NCBI RefSeq assembly: GCF_017811815.1
Contig: NZ_JADKZI010000003.1
Span: 467,549 to 531,548, forward strand
Direction of reading: 5' to 3'
Origin: Flavonifractor sp. AGMB03687
GTDB lineage: Bacteria > Bacillota > Clostridia > Oscillospirales > Oscillospiraceae
DNA length: 64,000 nt
The notes below the pieces were generated by a model. The model was given only the letters and a program-made list of their open reading frames with translations. It was not told the origin of the DNA and made no database searches. This document shows positions 17,171 to 29,573 of the stretch, in pieces. Each line of letters starts with the position of its first letter. The first letter of the stretch is position 1. The position numbers and the translations under genes are program-made.

Positions 17171-18364
17171 TCATTTCTGAAATTCCGGGAAGGGCTCCAG
17201 GGTGCGCTCCAGGATGCCGTTGAGGGAGGCGATCAGGATGCCGTAGTTGGTGATGGGGATGCCCTGATCGGCGGCGGTGCGCTGGCGGCACTTCATCTCC
17301 CGCTCCCCCAGGGTGCAGCCCCCGCAGTGGATCACCATTTTATAGGGGCTTAAATCCTCCGGGTACTCCCGGCCGGAGCAGAAGGTGTAGTCCGGCTCCA
17401 CCCCGGTGGCCTCGTGGATCCAGCGGGGCAGCTTCACGGTGCCGATGTCCTCGCACTGGCGATGATGGGTGCAGCCCTCGGCGATAAGCACCTTGTCCCC
17501 GGTTTTCAGCTCCCGTACCGCCCGAGCGCCCTCCACCGTGAGGCCCAGATCGCCCTTGTACCGTGCCATGAGGATGGAGAAGGAGGTGAGAGGCACCTCC
17601 CGGGGCACGACCTTGGCCACCTTGCCAAACACCTGGCTGTCGGTGACCACCAGCCGGGGCGGCTTGGGCAGCCCTTCCAAAGTAAGGGCCAGCTCGGTAT
17701 CCCGGCACACCAGGGCGGAGGCTCCCGCCTCCAGCACGTCCCGGATGGTCTGCTGCTGGGGGAGGATGAGCCGCCCCTTGGGGGCCGCTTTGTCGATGGG
17801 CACCACCAGCACCACTGTGTCCCCGGGCTGGAGCAGGTCGGCGATGAGGGGCCGCTTGGGGCCCTCCTGGCCCGCCAGGCGGGCGGCCTTCTCCTTCAGC
17901 TCATGGATGTGCAGGCCGGTGAGGGCGCTCACCCACAGGGTGTTCTCCCCCTCCTGGGGCACAGACTCCAGCAGGTCGGCCTTGTTCCAGGCCAGCAGGT
18001 AGGGGATGCCCTTGTCCTTGATGAGGGCAAGCAGCTTCTCCTCCGACTTGCCCAGGGGGGTGGTGGAATCGGCTACCAGAATGGCCAAGTCGGTCTTGTT
18101 CAGGACCTGCCGGGTCTTTTTCACCCGCAGTTCACCCAGCTCGCCCTCGTCGTCGATGCCGGGGGTATCGATGATCTGCACCGGGCCCAGGGGCAGCAGC
18201 TCCATGGCCTTGTACACCGGGTCGGTGGTGGTGCCCTTCACGTCGGACACGATGGCCAGGTCCTGGCCGGTGAAGACGTTGACCAGGCTGGACTTACCGG
18301 CATTGCGCCGGCCGAAAAAGGCGATGTGGACCCGCTCGCCGGCGGGGGTGGCGTTGAGGCTCAT
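17171..18364 (-). CDS. hydF: [FeFe]-hydrogenase maturation GTPase
   Basis: The 397-residue protein is the scaffold on which the 2Fe subcluster of the H-cluster is assembled before transfer to the hydrogenase. It has an N-terminal GTPase domain (FFGRRNAGKSSL with GRRNAGKS at 18-25, DTPGID, NKAD), a central dimerisation domain and a C-terminal [4Fe-4S] domain. The ligand pattern CxH ... HCxxC is complete: CTHH near residue 296 and HCGGC about 45 residues later. It is the last gene of the TM1266-hydE-hydG-hydF operon and starts 15 bases after hydG. Confidence 0.95.
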   Translation of the reverse strand: MSLNATPAGERVHIAFFGRRNAGKSSLVNVFTGQDLAIVSDVKGTTTDPVYKAMELLPLGPVQIIDTPGIDDEGELGELRVKKTRQVLNKTDLAILVADSTTPLGKSEEKLLALIKDKGIPYLLAWNKADLLESVPQEGENTLWVSALTGLHIHELKEKAARLAGQEGPKRPLIADLLQPGDTVVLVVPIDKAAPKGRLILPQQQTIRDVLEAGASALVCRDTELALTLEGLPKPPRLVVTDSQVFGKVAKVVPREVPLTSFSILMARYKGDLGLTVEGARAVRELKTGDKVLIAEGCTHHRQCEDIGTVKLPRWIHEATGVEPDYTFCSGREYPEDLSPYKMVIHCGGCTLGEREMKCRQRTAADQGIPITNYGILIASLNGILERTLEPFPEFQK

Positions 18365-18379
18365 GGGTATCCCTCCTGC

Positions 18380-19798
18380 TTAAAACCGGAAGTCCCGCTC
18401 GCCCTGGGCGATCTTCACCAGCCGGTCGGCCACGATCTCCTTCACCTTGGGGTTGGTGATGTAGGCCTGCTGCTGGGCAATGACCTTTTCACCCACCGCC
18501 TTGGTCTCAGGGGCGGCGTAGTCCTCCAGATACTCCTTCAGGGTCATGAGGGCGTTGGGCAGGCAGCAGTTCTGGATCTGGCCCGCCTTGCACAGGGACA
18601 TGAACCGGTCGCCGGTGCGGCCCTCCCGGTAGCAGGCGGTACAGAAGGAGGGCACATAGCCCAGCTCCATGAGCCAGCGGACCACCTCGTCCAGGGTACG
18701 GCTGTCGGACACGTCGAACTGAGCGGAGGACTCCTCCTCCGGCTCCTTCTCCACGTAGCCGCCCACGCTGGTGCGGGAGCCGCCGGAGATCTGGGAGATG
18801 CCCAGGCCCAGCACCCGCTCTCTCACCTTCTGGCTCTCACGGGTGGAGATGATCATGCCGGTGTAGGGCACCGCCACCCGGATGCAGGCCACGATCTTGG
18901 CAAAGATGTCGTCGGAGATGCCGTTGTCGAAGGCGCCCGGGTCGATGTCGTCGGCGGGGCACACCCGGGGCACGCTGATGGTGTGGGGACCCACTCCGAA
19001 CACCGCCTCCAGGTGCTCGGCGTGCATCAGCAGGCCGGCAAACTCGTAGCGGTACAGCTCCAGGCCGAAGAGCACGCCCAGACCCACGTCGTCGATGCCG
19101 CCCTCCATGGCCCGGTCGTGGGCCTCGGTGTGGTAGGCGTAGTTGCTCTTGGGTCCGGTGGGGTGGAGCTTCTCGTAGCTCTCCTTGTGGTAGGTCTCCT
19201 GGAACAGAATATAGGTGCCGATCCCGGCCTCCTTCAGCTTGCGGTAGTCCTCCACTGTGGTGGCGGCGATGTTCACGTTCACCCGGCGGATGGCGCCGTT
19301 CTTATGCTTGATGGAGTAGATGGTCTTGATGGACTCCAGAATGTACTCCAGAGGATTATTCACCGGGTCCTCGCCCGCCTCCAGCGCCAGCCGCTTGTGG
19401 CCCATATCCTGGAGTGCAATGACCTCCGCCTTGATCTCCTCCTGGGTCAGCTTCTTGCGGGGGATGTGCTTGTTCTTGGCGTGGTAGGGGCAGTAGAGGC
19501 AGCCGTTGACGCAGTAGTTGGACAGATACAGGGGGGCGAACATGACGATGCGGTCGCCGTAAAAGTCCTTCTTGATCTGCTTGGCCAGCTCATAGAGCTC
19601 CTGGTTCTTGTCCTCCAGCTCACAGGCCAGCAGCACCGAGGCCTCCCGGTGGGTCAGGCCCTTGCGCAGCTTGGCCTTCTCCAGGATGGCGTCAATGACC
19701 GCCGCGTCATTCTTGTGGGCGTCGGCGTAGGCCAGGGTGTCCAGGATCTCCTCGTGGTTGATAAAGTCCTCTGCTTTTCTGGATTTGGGATCGTACAT
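18380..19798 (-). CDS. hydG: [FeFe]-hydrogenase maturase, tyrosine-cleaving radical SAM enzyme
   Basis: HydG splits tyrosine to supply the CO and cyanide ligands of the H-cluster. The 472-residue protein has the radical-SAM cluster motif CVNGCLYC (C96, C100, C103) and, at the C-terminus, the second cluster motif CxxC-x22-C (FCTACYREG ... NCC) that separates HydG from the related thiamine enzyme ThiH. Length is typical. It follows hydE after 61 bases. Confidence 0.96.
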   Translation of the reverse strand: MYDPKSRKAEDFINHEEILDTLAYADAHKNDAAVIDAILEKAKLRKGLTHREASVLLACELEDKNQELYELAKQIKKDFYGDRIVMFAPLYLSNYCVNGCLYCPYHAKNKHIPRKKLTQEEIKAEVIALQDMGHKRLALEAGEDPVNNPLEYILESIKTIYSIKHKNGAIRRVNVNIAATTVEDYRKLKEAGIGTYILFQETYHKESYEKLHPTGPKSNYAYHTEAHDRAMEGGIDDVGLGVLFGLELYRYEFAGLLMHAEHLEAVFGVGPHTISVPRVCPADDIDPGAFDNGISDDIFAKIVACIRVAVPYTGMIISTRESQKVRERVLGLGISQISGGSRTSVGGYVEKEPEEESSAQFDVSDSRTLDEVVRWLMELGYVPSFCTACYREGRTGDRFMSLCKAGQIQNCCLPNALMTLKEYLEDYAAPETKAVGEKVIAQQQAYITNPKVKEIVADRLVKIAQGERDFRF

Positions 19799-19859
19799 GG
19801 GTGTTACTTCCTTTCTTTTGGGTCAGGTCAAACTCCTTCCCCGTCAGTTTTTTCTCTTT

Positions 19860-20897
19860 TTAATTGGGAAAGTCTCCACGGTGGACGGCCACGGTGCAGC
19901 CGATGGCGGCCAGGCGTTTCCGCAGGCCCGCCAGGTGCTCGGCGGCTTCGTCGCCCGTGCAGAGCTTGTTGTCATAGAGGGTGTATTTTTCCCGGGTGTC
20001 CGGGGGCGACAGGTTGGGCATCACCACGTTGGCCCCCGCCTGGATACCCAGCTCCCGGCCCTGGGGATGGATGGTGCCCAGGGCGGTAGTGGCGGGCAGC
20101 AGCACCTTTGGCAGGGTGAGCCGCACCAGAGCCAGCAGGATCAGGGTGTCCTCCAGGGTGCCCGCGTGCTCCTCCGCAAAGGGGGTGTCCTTCTGGGGGA
20201 TGAAGGGCCCCAGGCCCACCATGTGGGGCTGGAAGTCCTGAAGGAAGCAGAAGTCCTCCGCCAGGGTGTCCGTATTTTGGCCCGGGGAGCCCACCATGAA
20301 TCCGGCCCCCACCTGGTAGCCGATGTCCTTCAGGGTACGCAGGCAGTCCATCCGGTGGGCCAGGGTGAGCTCCGGGGGGTGCAGCCTGCCGTAGTGGACC
20401 GGGTCGGCAGTCTCATGGCGGAGCAGATACCGGTCGGCTCCGGCGTCAAACCACAGCTGATAGGTCTGCCGGTCGAACTCCCCCAGGGAGAGGGTCACGG
20501 CGCAGTCCGGAAAGCGGCCCTTGATGGCCGCCACCGTCTCGGCCACCCAGTCGGAGGTAAGCCCCGGGTCCTCGCCCCCCTGGAGCACGAAGGTGCGGAA
20601 GCCCCAGCCATAGCCCTTCTCGCAGCAGGCCAGGATGGTGTCCCGGTCCAGCCGGTAGCGGGCCACATGGCGGTTGTCCCGCCGGATTCCGCAATACAGA
20701 CAGTTATTTTTACAGATATTACTACACTCTATTAACCCTCGGACGTAGATCTGGTCGCCGTACCACCGGCGGCGCTCCGCCTCGCCCCGGGCAAAGAGGT
20801 CCGCCCGGTCCAGGCTGTGCCGGTTCGCCAGCAGGGTCCGCCATTCCTCCCGGTCCAGCCGCCGCTGACGGCACAGCTTGTCCAGCAGATCATTCAT
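19860..20897 (-). CDS. hydE: [FeFe]-hydrogenase maturase, radical SAM enzyme
   Basis: This 345-residue radical SAM protein has CKNNCLYCG (C62, C66, C69) and the biotin-synthase-like barrel. HydE acts with HydG and HydF in building the dithiomethylamine-bridged 2Fe cluster. The start overlaps the end of the preceding TM1266-like gene by 8 bases, so the two are coupled. No hydrogenase structural gene lies in the window, so the target enzyme is encoded elsewhere. Confidence 0.95.
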   Translation of the reverse strand: MNDLLDKLCRQRRLDREEWRTLLANRHSLDRADLFARGEAERRRWYGDQIYVRGLIECSNICKNNCLYCGIRRDNRHVARYRLDRDTILACCEKGYGWGFRTFVLQGGEDPGLTSDWVAETVAAIKGRFPDCAVTLSLGEFDRQTYQLWFDAGADRYLLRHETADPVHYGRLHPPELTLAHRMDCLRTLKDIGYQVGAGFMVGSPGQNTDTLAEDFCFLQDFQPHMVGLGPFIPQKDTPFAEEHAGTLEDTLILLALVRLTLPKVLLPATTALGTIHPQGRELGIQAGANVVMPNLSPPDTREKYTLYDNKLCTGDEAAEHLAGLRKRLAAIGCTVAVHRGDFPN

Positions 20898-21147
20898 TGG
20901 GCAGCTTGGAGTACACCGCCTTGCAGCTCACGCCCGGCAGCATACCCGCCTTGCCGGACAGGGCGCTGATGGCGTCGGCCGGGGCGTCCAGCACGATGGA
21001 GATGATGTTCACCTTGCGCTCCCGGTAGGGGATGCCCATTCGGCCAATGATATAGTCCTTGTATTCGTGGAGCAGGGCGTTGAGCTCCTCCACCGAGTCG
21101 GGATTCTCCACAACCACACCCAGCAGGGCCACGCGGGTCTCTTCCAT
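20890..21147 (-). CDS. TM1266-type iron-only hydrogenase system regulator
   Basis: This 85-residue protein has an ACT-like ferredoxin fold pattern: ETRVALLGVVVENPDSVEEL, then RMGIPYRERKVNIISIVLD and GMLPGVSCKAVYSK. The family is found next to hydEFG genes in anaerobes and is annotated as a putative regulator, although it has no DNA-binding domain; ligand sensing is inferred from the fold. The true start is the ATG at 21147, behind a perfect AGGAGG; an extension to 21189 would run into the leader hairpin. It is the first gene of the hyd operon. Confidence 0.85.
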   Translation of the reverse strand: MEETRVALLGVVVENPDSVEELNALLHEYKDYIIGRMGIPYRERKVNIISIVLDAPADAISALSGKAGMLPGVSCKAVYSKLPNE

Positions 21148-21272
21148 AGCAATTTCCTCCTTGCAAAAAATGACAAATGGCGCACCCAAGAAGGGTGCGC
21201 CACAGCATACATTCGTTCTGTCCGGCGACCCTTCCCCGTCAGGCTGTTACCCCTTTTGCGTCAGTGTCGGTT
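21148..21272 (-). promoter_or_regulatory. Structured 5' leader of the hyd operon, candidate attenuator or riboswitch
   Basis: About 125 bases separate the promoter from the first start codon. On the transcript a stable hairpin (GGCGCACCC / GGGTGCGCC, plus-strand 21179-21187 and 21193-21201) is followed by a U-rich stretch (21165-21178). Further upstream GGGTCGCC (plus-strand 21224-21231) can pair with the GGCGCACCC arm apart from one bulged base, so two mutually exclusive folds are possible. This is the layout of a transcription attenuator. I could not match the upstream part to a riboswitch class I know. Confidence 0.55.
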
Positions 21273-21277
21273 GTTAG

Positions 21278-21306
21278 ATTATACTGCACATTTTAGTTTT
21301 TGTAAA
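21278..21306 (-). promoter_or_regulatory. Promoter of the hyd operon
   Basis: On the minus strand TTTACA (21306-21301), 17 bases, TATAAT (21283-21278). Confidence 0.75.
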
Positions 21307-21330
21307 GGGTCAATTTTCCAGCCTCCCTCA

Positions 21331-21359
21331 TTGCATTTTTTGTCGAGCTACACTAAAAT
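21331..21359 (+). promoter_or_regulatory. Promoter of the SLH-M15 peptidase gene
   Basis: TTGCAT (21331-21336), 17 bases, TAAAAT (21354-21359), divergent from the hyd promoter. Confidence 0.5.
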
Positions 21360-21394
21360 AATAAAGAATATAGAGAGAAAAGGAGCGATTCGGC

Positions 21395-22654
21395 ATGAAT
21401 GGTAAAGCGCGGGCCGGCATTCTGGTGCTGGCCGGATTTCTGACCCTTTCCCCTATGGTTTCCGCCCGGGCGGCGGACTATACCGATCTGGACGAAAGCC
21501 ACTGGGCCTATGAGCAGATGACCCGGGCGGTGGATTTGGGCATTCTCCAGGGCATCGGCGGCAATCAGCTGGCCCCCTCCCTCACCATGACCTGGGGCCA
21601 GTTCCTGGCTATGACCACTCGCGCCTTTGTCCCCGACCTGTACCAGCAGGCCCAGGAACAGGGCCTGGCCTGGGACACGGCGGGCTACGCCGCCGCGGCC
21701 ATGGCGGGCATTCTGCGGACAGAGGACGGACTGAGCGTCACCCCGGAGACCCTGAGCGGGGGCATCACCCGGGAGGACGCGGCGGTACTCCTCTACCGGG
21801 CCCTGCCGGAGAACATCCAGGCCCAATATGCCGGTATTCTCAGCGCTAATCTGACCTTTACCGACTCCGGCGAGATGGACGCCATCCATCAGGTGGCGGT
21901 GTACGCCCTGTCCGACCTGGGCATCTCCACCGGCAAGCCGGACGGCTCCTTCGGCCGGCTCGATCCCATCCAGCGCTGTGACGGCACGGTGCTGCTGATG
22001 CGCACCCTGGACGCAGCGGAGGAGACCGCCACGGTGCCGGAAGTCCCGGAAGAGCCGGAGGAACCGGAGGAGCCTGAGATCACCGAGCCCGGCGGCGGGG
22101 ACTACTGGACGGATGAGGACTGGCTCACCATGCTGGGCGAAAATCCGGCCAAGCACCAGCTGCTCTTCGGCGACACCGCCAAGCGCCGCTTTGACAGTCT
22201 GGAGGAGGCCCAGGCCAACATGGTCACCGTCACGGTGACCATCTGGCGGCTGTCCAACGGCGTGAAGTCTCCCTCCACCGCCACCCTCCAGGTCCACACC
22301 GCCCTGGCCGACGACATCGTGGCCATCTTTACTGAGATCTATAATGACCCGGAGCAGTTCCCCATGAACGCTCTGGGCTGCTTCCGCTACGTGGAGGGCA
22401 CCACCGGCGAGCACAACTGCGGCACCGCCATCGACATCAACTCCAACGAGAACTACCAGATCCGGGACGGCCAGATCATGGCGGGTACCTGCTGGGAGCC
22501 GGGGACCAACCCCTACTCCATTGCCCCGGACAGCTCGGTGGTGCGCATCTTTGAGGCCCACGGCTGGAGTTGGGGCGGCGACGCCTGGGCCTGGGACAGC
22601 GATGATTCCGAGGGCTATCACGACTACATGCACTTCTCCTACATGGGCGGCTGA
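21395..22654 (+). CDS. SLH-domain M15-type D,D- or L,D-peptidase
   Basis: The 419-residue secreted protein begins with a signal peptide ending SARAA (about residue 27), then three SLH-like repeats (DYTDLDESHWAYEQMTRAVD..., roughly 28-210), an acidic Pro/Glu linker (PEEPEEPEEP, about 215-232) and a C-terminal peptidase M15 domain. The zinc ligands are visible: His340 and Asp347 in HNCGTAID, and His413 in HDYMHFSY. M15 enzymes trim peptidoglycan peptides. The SLH part would hold the enzyme at the cell wall. The start has AAAGGAG 8 bases upstream. Unlike the SLH gene at 10.7 kb, the frame is intact. Confidence 0.88.
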   Translation: MNGKARAGILVLAGFLTLSPMVSARAADYTDLDESHWAYEQMTRAVDLGILQGIGGNQLAPSLTMTWGQFLAMTTRAFVPDLYQQAQEQGLAWDTAGYAAAAMAGILRTEDGLSVTPETLSGGITREDAAVLLYRALPENIQAQYAGILSANLTFTDSGEMDAIHQVAVYALSDLGISTGKPDGSFGRLDPIQRCDGTVLLMRTLDAAEETATVPEVPEEPEEPEEPEITEPGGGDYWTDEDWLTMLGENPAKHQLLFGDTAKRRFDSLEEAQANMVTVTVTIWRLSNGVKSPSTATLQVHTALADDIVAIFTEIYNDPEQFPMNALGCFRYVEGTTGEHNCGTAIDINSNENYQIRDGQIMAGTCWEPGTNPYSIAPDSSVVRIFEAHGWSWGGDAWAWDSDDSEGYHDYMHFSYMGG

Positions 22655-22711
22655 CGTTCCGACTGCCAGGCCGGTATTTTGTCTCCGTCTCCACGGGATG
22701 GTCCGGAACAC

Positions 22712-22740
22712 TTGTAATTTTCAGGCGGATAAGATATAAT
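22712..22740 (+). promoter_or_regulatory. Promoter of ychF
   Basis: TTGTAA (22712-22717), 17 bases, TATAAT (22735-22740). Confidence 0.7.
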
Positions 22741-22776
22741 ACTGGGGCTAATACGCCGAAAGAGGGTAACTGACCG

Positions 22777-23886
22777 ATGAAATTAGGTATCGTGGGTCTG
22801 CCCAACGTGGGCAAATCGACCCTTTTCAACGCCATCACCAACGCCGGCGCCGAGAGCGCCAACTACCCCTTCTGCACCATTGACCCCAATGTGGGCGTGG
22901 TGGCGGTGCCCGACGCCCGCCTGGATGCTCTGACCGAGATGTATCACCCCAAGAAGACCACCCCCGCCGTGGTGGAGTTCGTGGACATCGCCGGTCTGGT
23001 CAAGGGCGCCAGCCAGGGCCAGGGCCTGGGCAACAAGTTCCTGGCCAACATCCGGGAATGCGACGCCATCGTCCATGTGGTGCGCTGCTTTGACGACGAG
23101 AACATCATGCACGTCGTAGCCGACACCAGCACCAACGTGCCGGTGGACCCCGCCGGGGACATCGGTGTCATCGACATCGAGCTCATCATGGCCGACGTGG
23201 AGATGGTGGAGCGCCGCATCGACAAGGCCCAGAAGGCCGCCAAGGGCGACAAGAAGTACCTCCGGGAGGTGGAGGTGTTCACCGCTCTGAAGGATTGGCT
23301 CAACGACGGCAACTCTGCCCGCTCTTTTGAGTGCGACGAGGACGACGCCGCCATCATTGCCACCGCCGAGCTGCTCTCCCTGAAGCCCATCATCTACGCT
23401 GCCAACCTAGACGAGGACGGCTTTGCCGACTGCCACAGCAACGCCTACTACAAGATCGTGGAGGATCTGGCCGCCAAGGAGGGCGCTCAGGTGATTCCCG
23501 TGTGCGCCAAGCTGGAAGCCGAGATCGCCGAGCTGGACGCCGACGAAAAGAAGATGTTCCTGGACGATCTGGGCATCGCCGAGTCCGGCCTGGACCGGCT
23601 CATCAAGGCCAGCTACGCCCTGCTGGGCCTCATCTCCTTCCTCACCTCCGGCGAGGACGAGTGCCGTGCCTGGACCATCAAGAAGGGCACCAAGGCTCCC
23701 CAGGCCGCCGGTAAGATCCACACCGACTTCGAGCGCGGCTTCATCCGCGCCGAGGTGGTCAACTTCGACGACCTGATGGCCTGCGGCTCCATGAACGGCG
23801 CCAAGGAAAAGGGCCTGGTCCGTTCCGAGGGCAAGGAATACGTCATGAAGGACGGCGATATCGTCCTGTTCCGCTTCAACGTGTAA
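22777..23886 (+). CDS. ychF: Ribosome-binding ATPase of the Obg family
   Basis: At 369 residues with the G1 motif GLPNVGKSTLFN (7-18) and the NYPFCTIDPNVGVV switch region, this is YchF/OLA1, which prefers ATP over GTP. It ends with the C-terminal TGS domain (DFERGFIRAEVVNFDDL). It binds ribosomes and influences translation and oxidative stress responses in other bacteria. It is monocistronic, with its own promoter and a terminator directly behind. Confidence 0.96.
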   Translation: MKLGIVGLPNVGKSTLFNAITNAGAESANYPFCTIDPNVGVVAVPDARLDALTEMYHPKKTTPAVVEFVDIAGLVKGASQGQGLGNKFLANIRECDAIVHVVRCFDDENIMHVVADTSTNVPVDPAGDIGVIDIELIMADVEMVERRIDKAQKAAKGDKKYLREVEVFTALKDWLNDGNSARSFECDEDDAAIIATAELLSLKPIIYAANLDEDGFADCHSNAYYKIVEDLAAKEGAQVIPVCAKLEAEIAELDADEKKMFLDDLGIAESGLDRLIKASYALLGLISFLTSGEDECRAWTIKKGTKAPQAAGKIHTDFERGFIRAEVVNFDDLMACGSMNGAKEKGLVRSEGKEYVMKDGDIVLFRFNV

Positions 23887-23900
23887 TTGATGCAAAAAAT

Positions 23901-23940
23901 AGCCCCCAGAGCTGCAAAGCGGCTCTGGGGGCTGTTTTTT
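23901..23940 (+). terminator. Terminator of ychF
   Basis: Twelve-base arms AGCCCCCAGAGC / GCTCTGGGGGCT, nine-base loop, then a run of T. Confidence 0.88.
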
Positions 23941-23956
23941 ATTCCTCAGATATTCC

Positions 23957-23993
23957 AAATAAAAAGACCCCCGGGCTGTTGCCCGGGGGTCTT
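23957..23993 (-). terminator. Terminator of nifJ
   Basis: Thirteen-base arms AAGACCCCCGGGC / GCCCGGGGGTCTT with a four-base loop; the T run lies on the minus strand. Confidence 0.88.
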
Positions 23994-24004
23994 GGTGGTT
24001 CTAA

Positions 24005-27571
<3,567 letters not shown>

Positions 27572-27734
27572 GAAAACGATTCCTCCTTATTCATTGTTCC
27601 AGGGCAATGGGAATCGGTCCCCGCCTCGCCTTGAGACCGGGCCGGATTCCCATTACCCTGGCTTTTTCCCCGCTTACCAGAAAGAAACTTTCTTGGAGCG
27701 CCTTCATTGTAACACCATCCAAACCGTTTGTAAA
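27572..27734 (-). promoter_or_regulatory. Promoter and structured leader of nifJ
   Basis: On the minus strand TTTACA (27734-27729), 17 bases, TACAAT (27711-27706). The leader of about 125 bases contains a 17-base-pair stem (27599-27615 with 27645-27661). Its one non-Watson-Crick position is a G-U pair only in the RNA made from the minus strand. The rest of the 423-base gap up to comM holds AT- and pyrimidine-rich sequence with no gene that I can support. Confidence 0.55.
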
Positions 27735-27934
27735 TCAAATCTTACTTATCTGTGAAAATTTTCTTCCTATTTTAAAATCCCTAGGATTTCGCCCGGTTTT
27801 TTCCGCTTTTCCCCGCAAAAAATACGCAACTCGGTGTATCTGCTGAACCCGTTGTACTAGACTGTACGTTCTATTTAAACTCCCTATTTTTTACCATTTT
27901 CCATCTCTTTTTCCCCCGCTCGCGCCGCCCCGTC

Positions 27935-27963
27935 TTGGCGAAAATTTCCGGCCGTGGTATAAT
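27935..27963 (+). promoter_or_regulatory. Promoter of comM
   Basis: TTGGCG (27935-27940), 17 bases, TATAAT (27958-27963). This places the transcript start after all in-frame start codons earlier than 27995. Confidence 0.7.
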
Positions 27964-27994
27964 GCCGGTAAACACATGGGAAGACGGTGATGCT

Positions 27995-29512
27995 ATGCTC
28001 TGCGAAGTGCGTTCTCTGGGTCTGACCGGCATCTCGGGCTACGAGGTGCGGGCGGAGTGCGACCTGTCCAGCGGCCTGCCCGCCTTTGAGATCGTGGGCC
28101 TGCCCGACGCGGCGGTGAAGGAGGCCCGGGACCGGGTGCGTGCCGCCATCAAAAACTGCGGCTTCTCCTTCCCGGTCTCCCGTATCACGGTCAACCTGGC
28201 CCCGGCGGACCGGAAGAAGGGGGGCACGGTGTACGACCTGCCCATTCTGGTGGGTATCCTGGCGGCGGGGGAACAGCTCCGCCTGCCCGCCTCCCCCTGT
28301 GCCTTTGTGGGGGAGCTGTCCCTGTCGGGGCAGCTGCGGCCCATTCCCGGCATGCTGCCCATGGCCCTGGCCGCCCGCAAGGCCGGCATCAAAGAACTCT
28401 ATGTCCCCGCCCCCTCCGCCGCTGAGGCCACCCTGGCCGGGGAACTAAAGGTCTATCCGGTGGAGAGCGTCTCTCAGCTGGTGGCCCACCTGCGGGGGGA
28501 GACCCCCATCCTCCCCGCCGACCCCTGGACTCCCGGCACCGACGTGGAGGCGGAGCTGGACTTCGCCGACGTGAAGGGCCAGGAGAACGGCAAGCGGGCC
28601 CTGGAGATCGCCGCCGCCGGCGGCCACAATCTGGCCATGGTGGGCCCGCCGGGGTCGGGCAAATCCATGTTGGCCCGCCGCCTGCCCTCCATCCTGCCCG
28701 ACATGACCCGGCGGGAGGCCCTGGGAGCCACCGCCGTCCACTCGGTGATGGGACTCACCGACGCCCAGCACCCCCTGCTCCTCCACCGGCCCTTCCGGGC
28801 CCCTCACCATTCCATCTCGGCCACCGGCATGGCGGGAGGCGGCTCTCCCTTGCCCCGGCCGGGAGAGATCTCCCTGGCCCACAACGGGGTGCTCTTCCTG
28901 GATGAGCTGCCCGAGTTCCACAAGGACGTGCTGGAGACCCTGCGCCAGCCCCTGGAGGAGGGCCAGGTGGTCATCAGCCGGGCGGCGGGCAGCGGCCGTT
29001 TTCCCGCCCAATTCATGCTGGTGTGCGCCATGAACCCCTGCAAGTGCGGCTGGTATGGCTACTCGGACCGGTGCCGCTGCACCCACCAGGCGGTGGAGAA
29101 GTACCTGGGCAAGCTGTCCGGGCCCCTGCTGGACCGCATCGACCTGTACGTGGAGGTGCCGCCCCTGGACTTCGACCAGCTGTCCCGGCGGCCCGACGCG
29201 GAACCCTCCGCTGTCATCAAAGCCCGGGTCAACACCGCCCGGGCCATCCAGACCGCCCGCTTCGGGCCGGATGGCCCCGACTGCAACGCCCACATGGGCC
29301 AGCAGGAGCTGGCCCGGTTCTGCCGGCTGGACGAGGCGGGCACCGCCCTCATCAAGGGGGCCTTTGACCGAATGGGCCTCACCGCCCGCAGCTATGACCG
29401 CATCCTCCGGGTGGCCCGCACCATCGCCGACCTGGATGGAGCGGAGGAGATTGGGGTGGAGCATCTGGCGGAGGCCATCCAGTACCGGGAGAGCGCCCTG
29501 CTCCGGCGGTAA
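27995..29512 (+). CDS. comM: YifB/ComM-family AAA+ ATPase (Mg-chelatase-like)
   Basis: The 505-residue protein has the N-terminal ChlI-like domain (VRSLGLTGISGYEVRAECDL, FEIVGLPDAAVKEARDRVRA), the AAA+ core with Walker A GPPGSGKSML and sensor segments (LFLDELPEF), a zinc-like Cys cluster (NPCKCGWYGYSDRCRC) and the C-terminal Mg_chelatase_C domain. Its homologue ComM is a hexameric helicase promoting branch migration during natural transformation. The start MLCEVRS at 27995 is chosen from the promoter and from family N-termini. Competence genes cinA and comEB-like occur elsewhere in the window, but this is not a competence cluster. Confidence 0.93.
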   Translation: MLCEVRSLGLTGISGYEVRAECDLSSGLPAFEIVGLPDAAVKEARDRVRAAIKNCGFSFPVSRITVNLAPADRKKGGTVYDLPILVGILAAGEQLRLPASPCAFVGELSLSGQLRPIPGMLPMALAARKAGIKELYVPAPSAAEATLAGELKVYPVESVSQLVAHLRGETPILPADPWTPGTDVEAELDFADVKGQENGKRALEIAAAGGHNLAMVGPPGSGKSMLARRLPSILPDMTRREALGATAVHSVMGLTDAQHPLLLHRPFRAPHHSISATGMAGGGSPLPRPGEISLAHNGVLFLDELPEFHKDVLETLRQPLEEGQVVISRAAGSGRFPAQFMLVCAMNPCKCGWYGYSDRCRCTHQAVEKYLGKLSGPLLDRIDLYVEVPPLDFDQLSRRPDAEPSAVIKARVNTARAIQTARFGPDGPDCNAHMGQQELARFCRLDEAGTALIKGAFDRMGLTARSYDRILRVARTIADLDGAEEIGVEHLAEAIQYRESALLRR

Positions 29513-29543
29513 TAAGGCAGATATCTGACGTTCTAAAAGATAA

Positions 29544-29573
29544 GGCCCCCTGACCGATCCTGGTCAGGGGGTC
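29544..29573. terminator. Terminator between comM and the XRE gene
   Basis: Arms CCCCCTGACC / GGTCAGGGGG (29546-29555, 29562-29571) and a T-rich tail. It overlaps the 3' end of the convergent XRE gene. Confidence 0.78.

Noticed and set aside
17414-20089. An 891-codon plus-strand frame across hydF and hydG
   Set aside because: It spans two well-identified genes on the other strand and their junction, and shows no domain.
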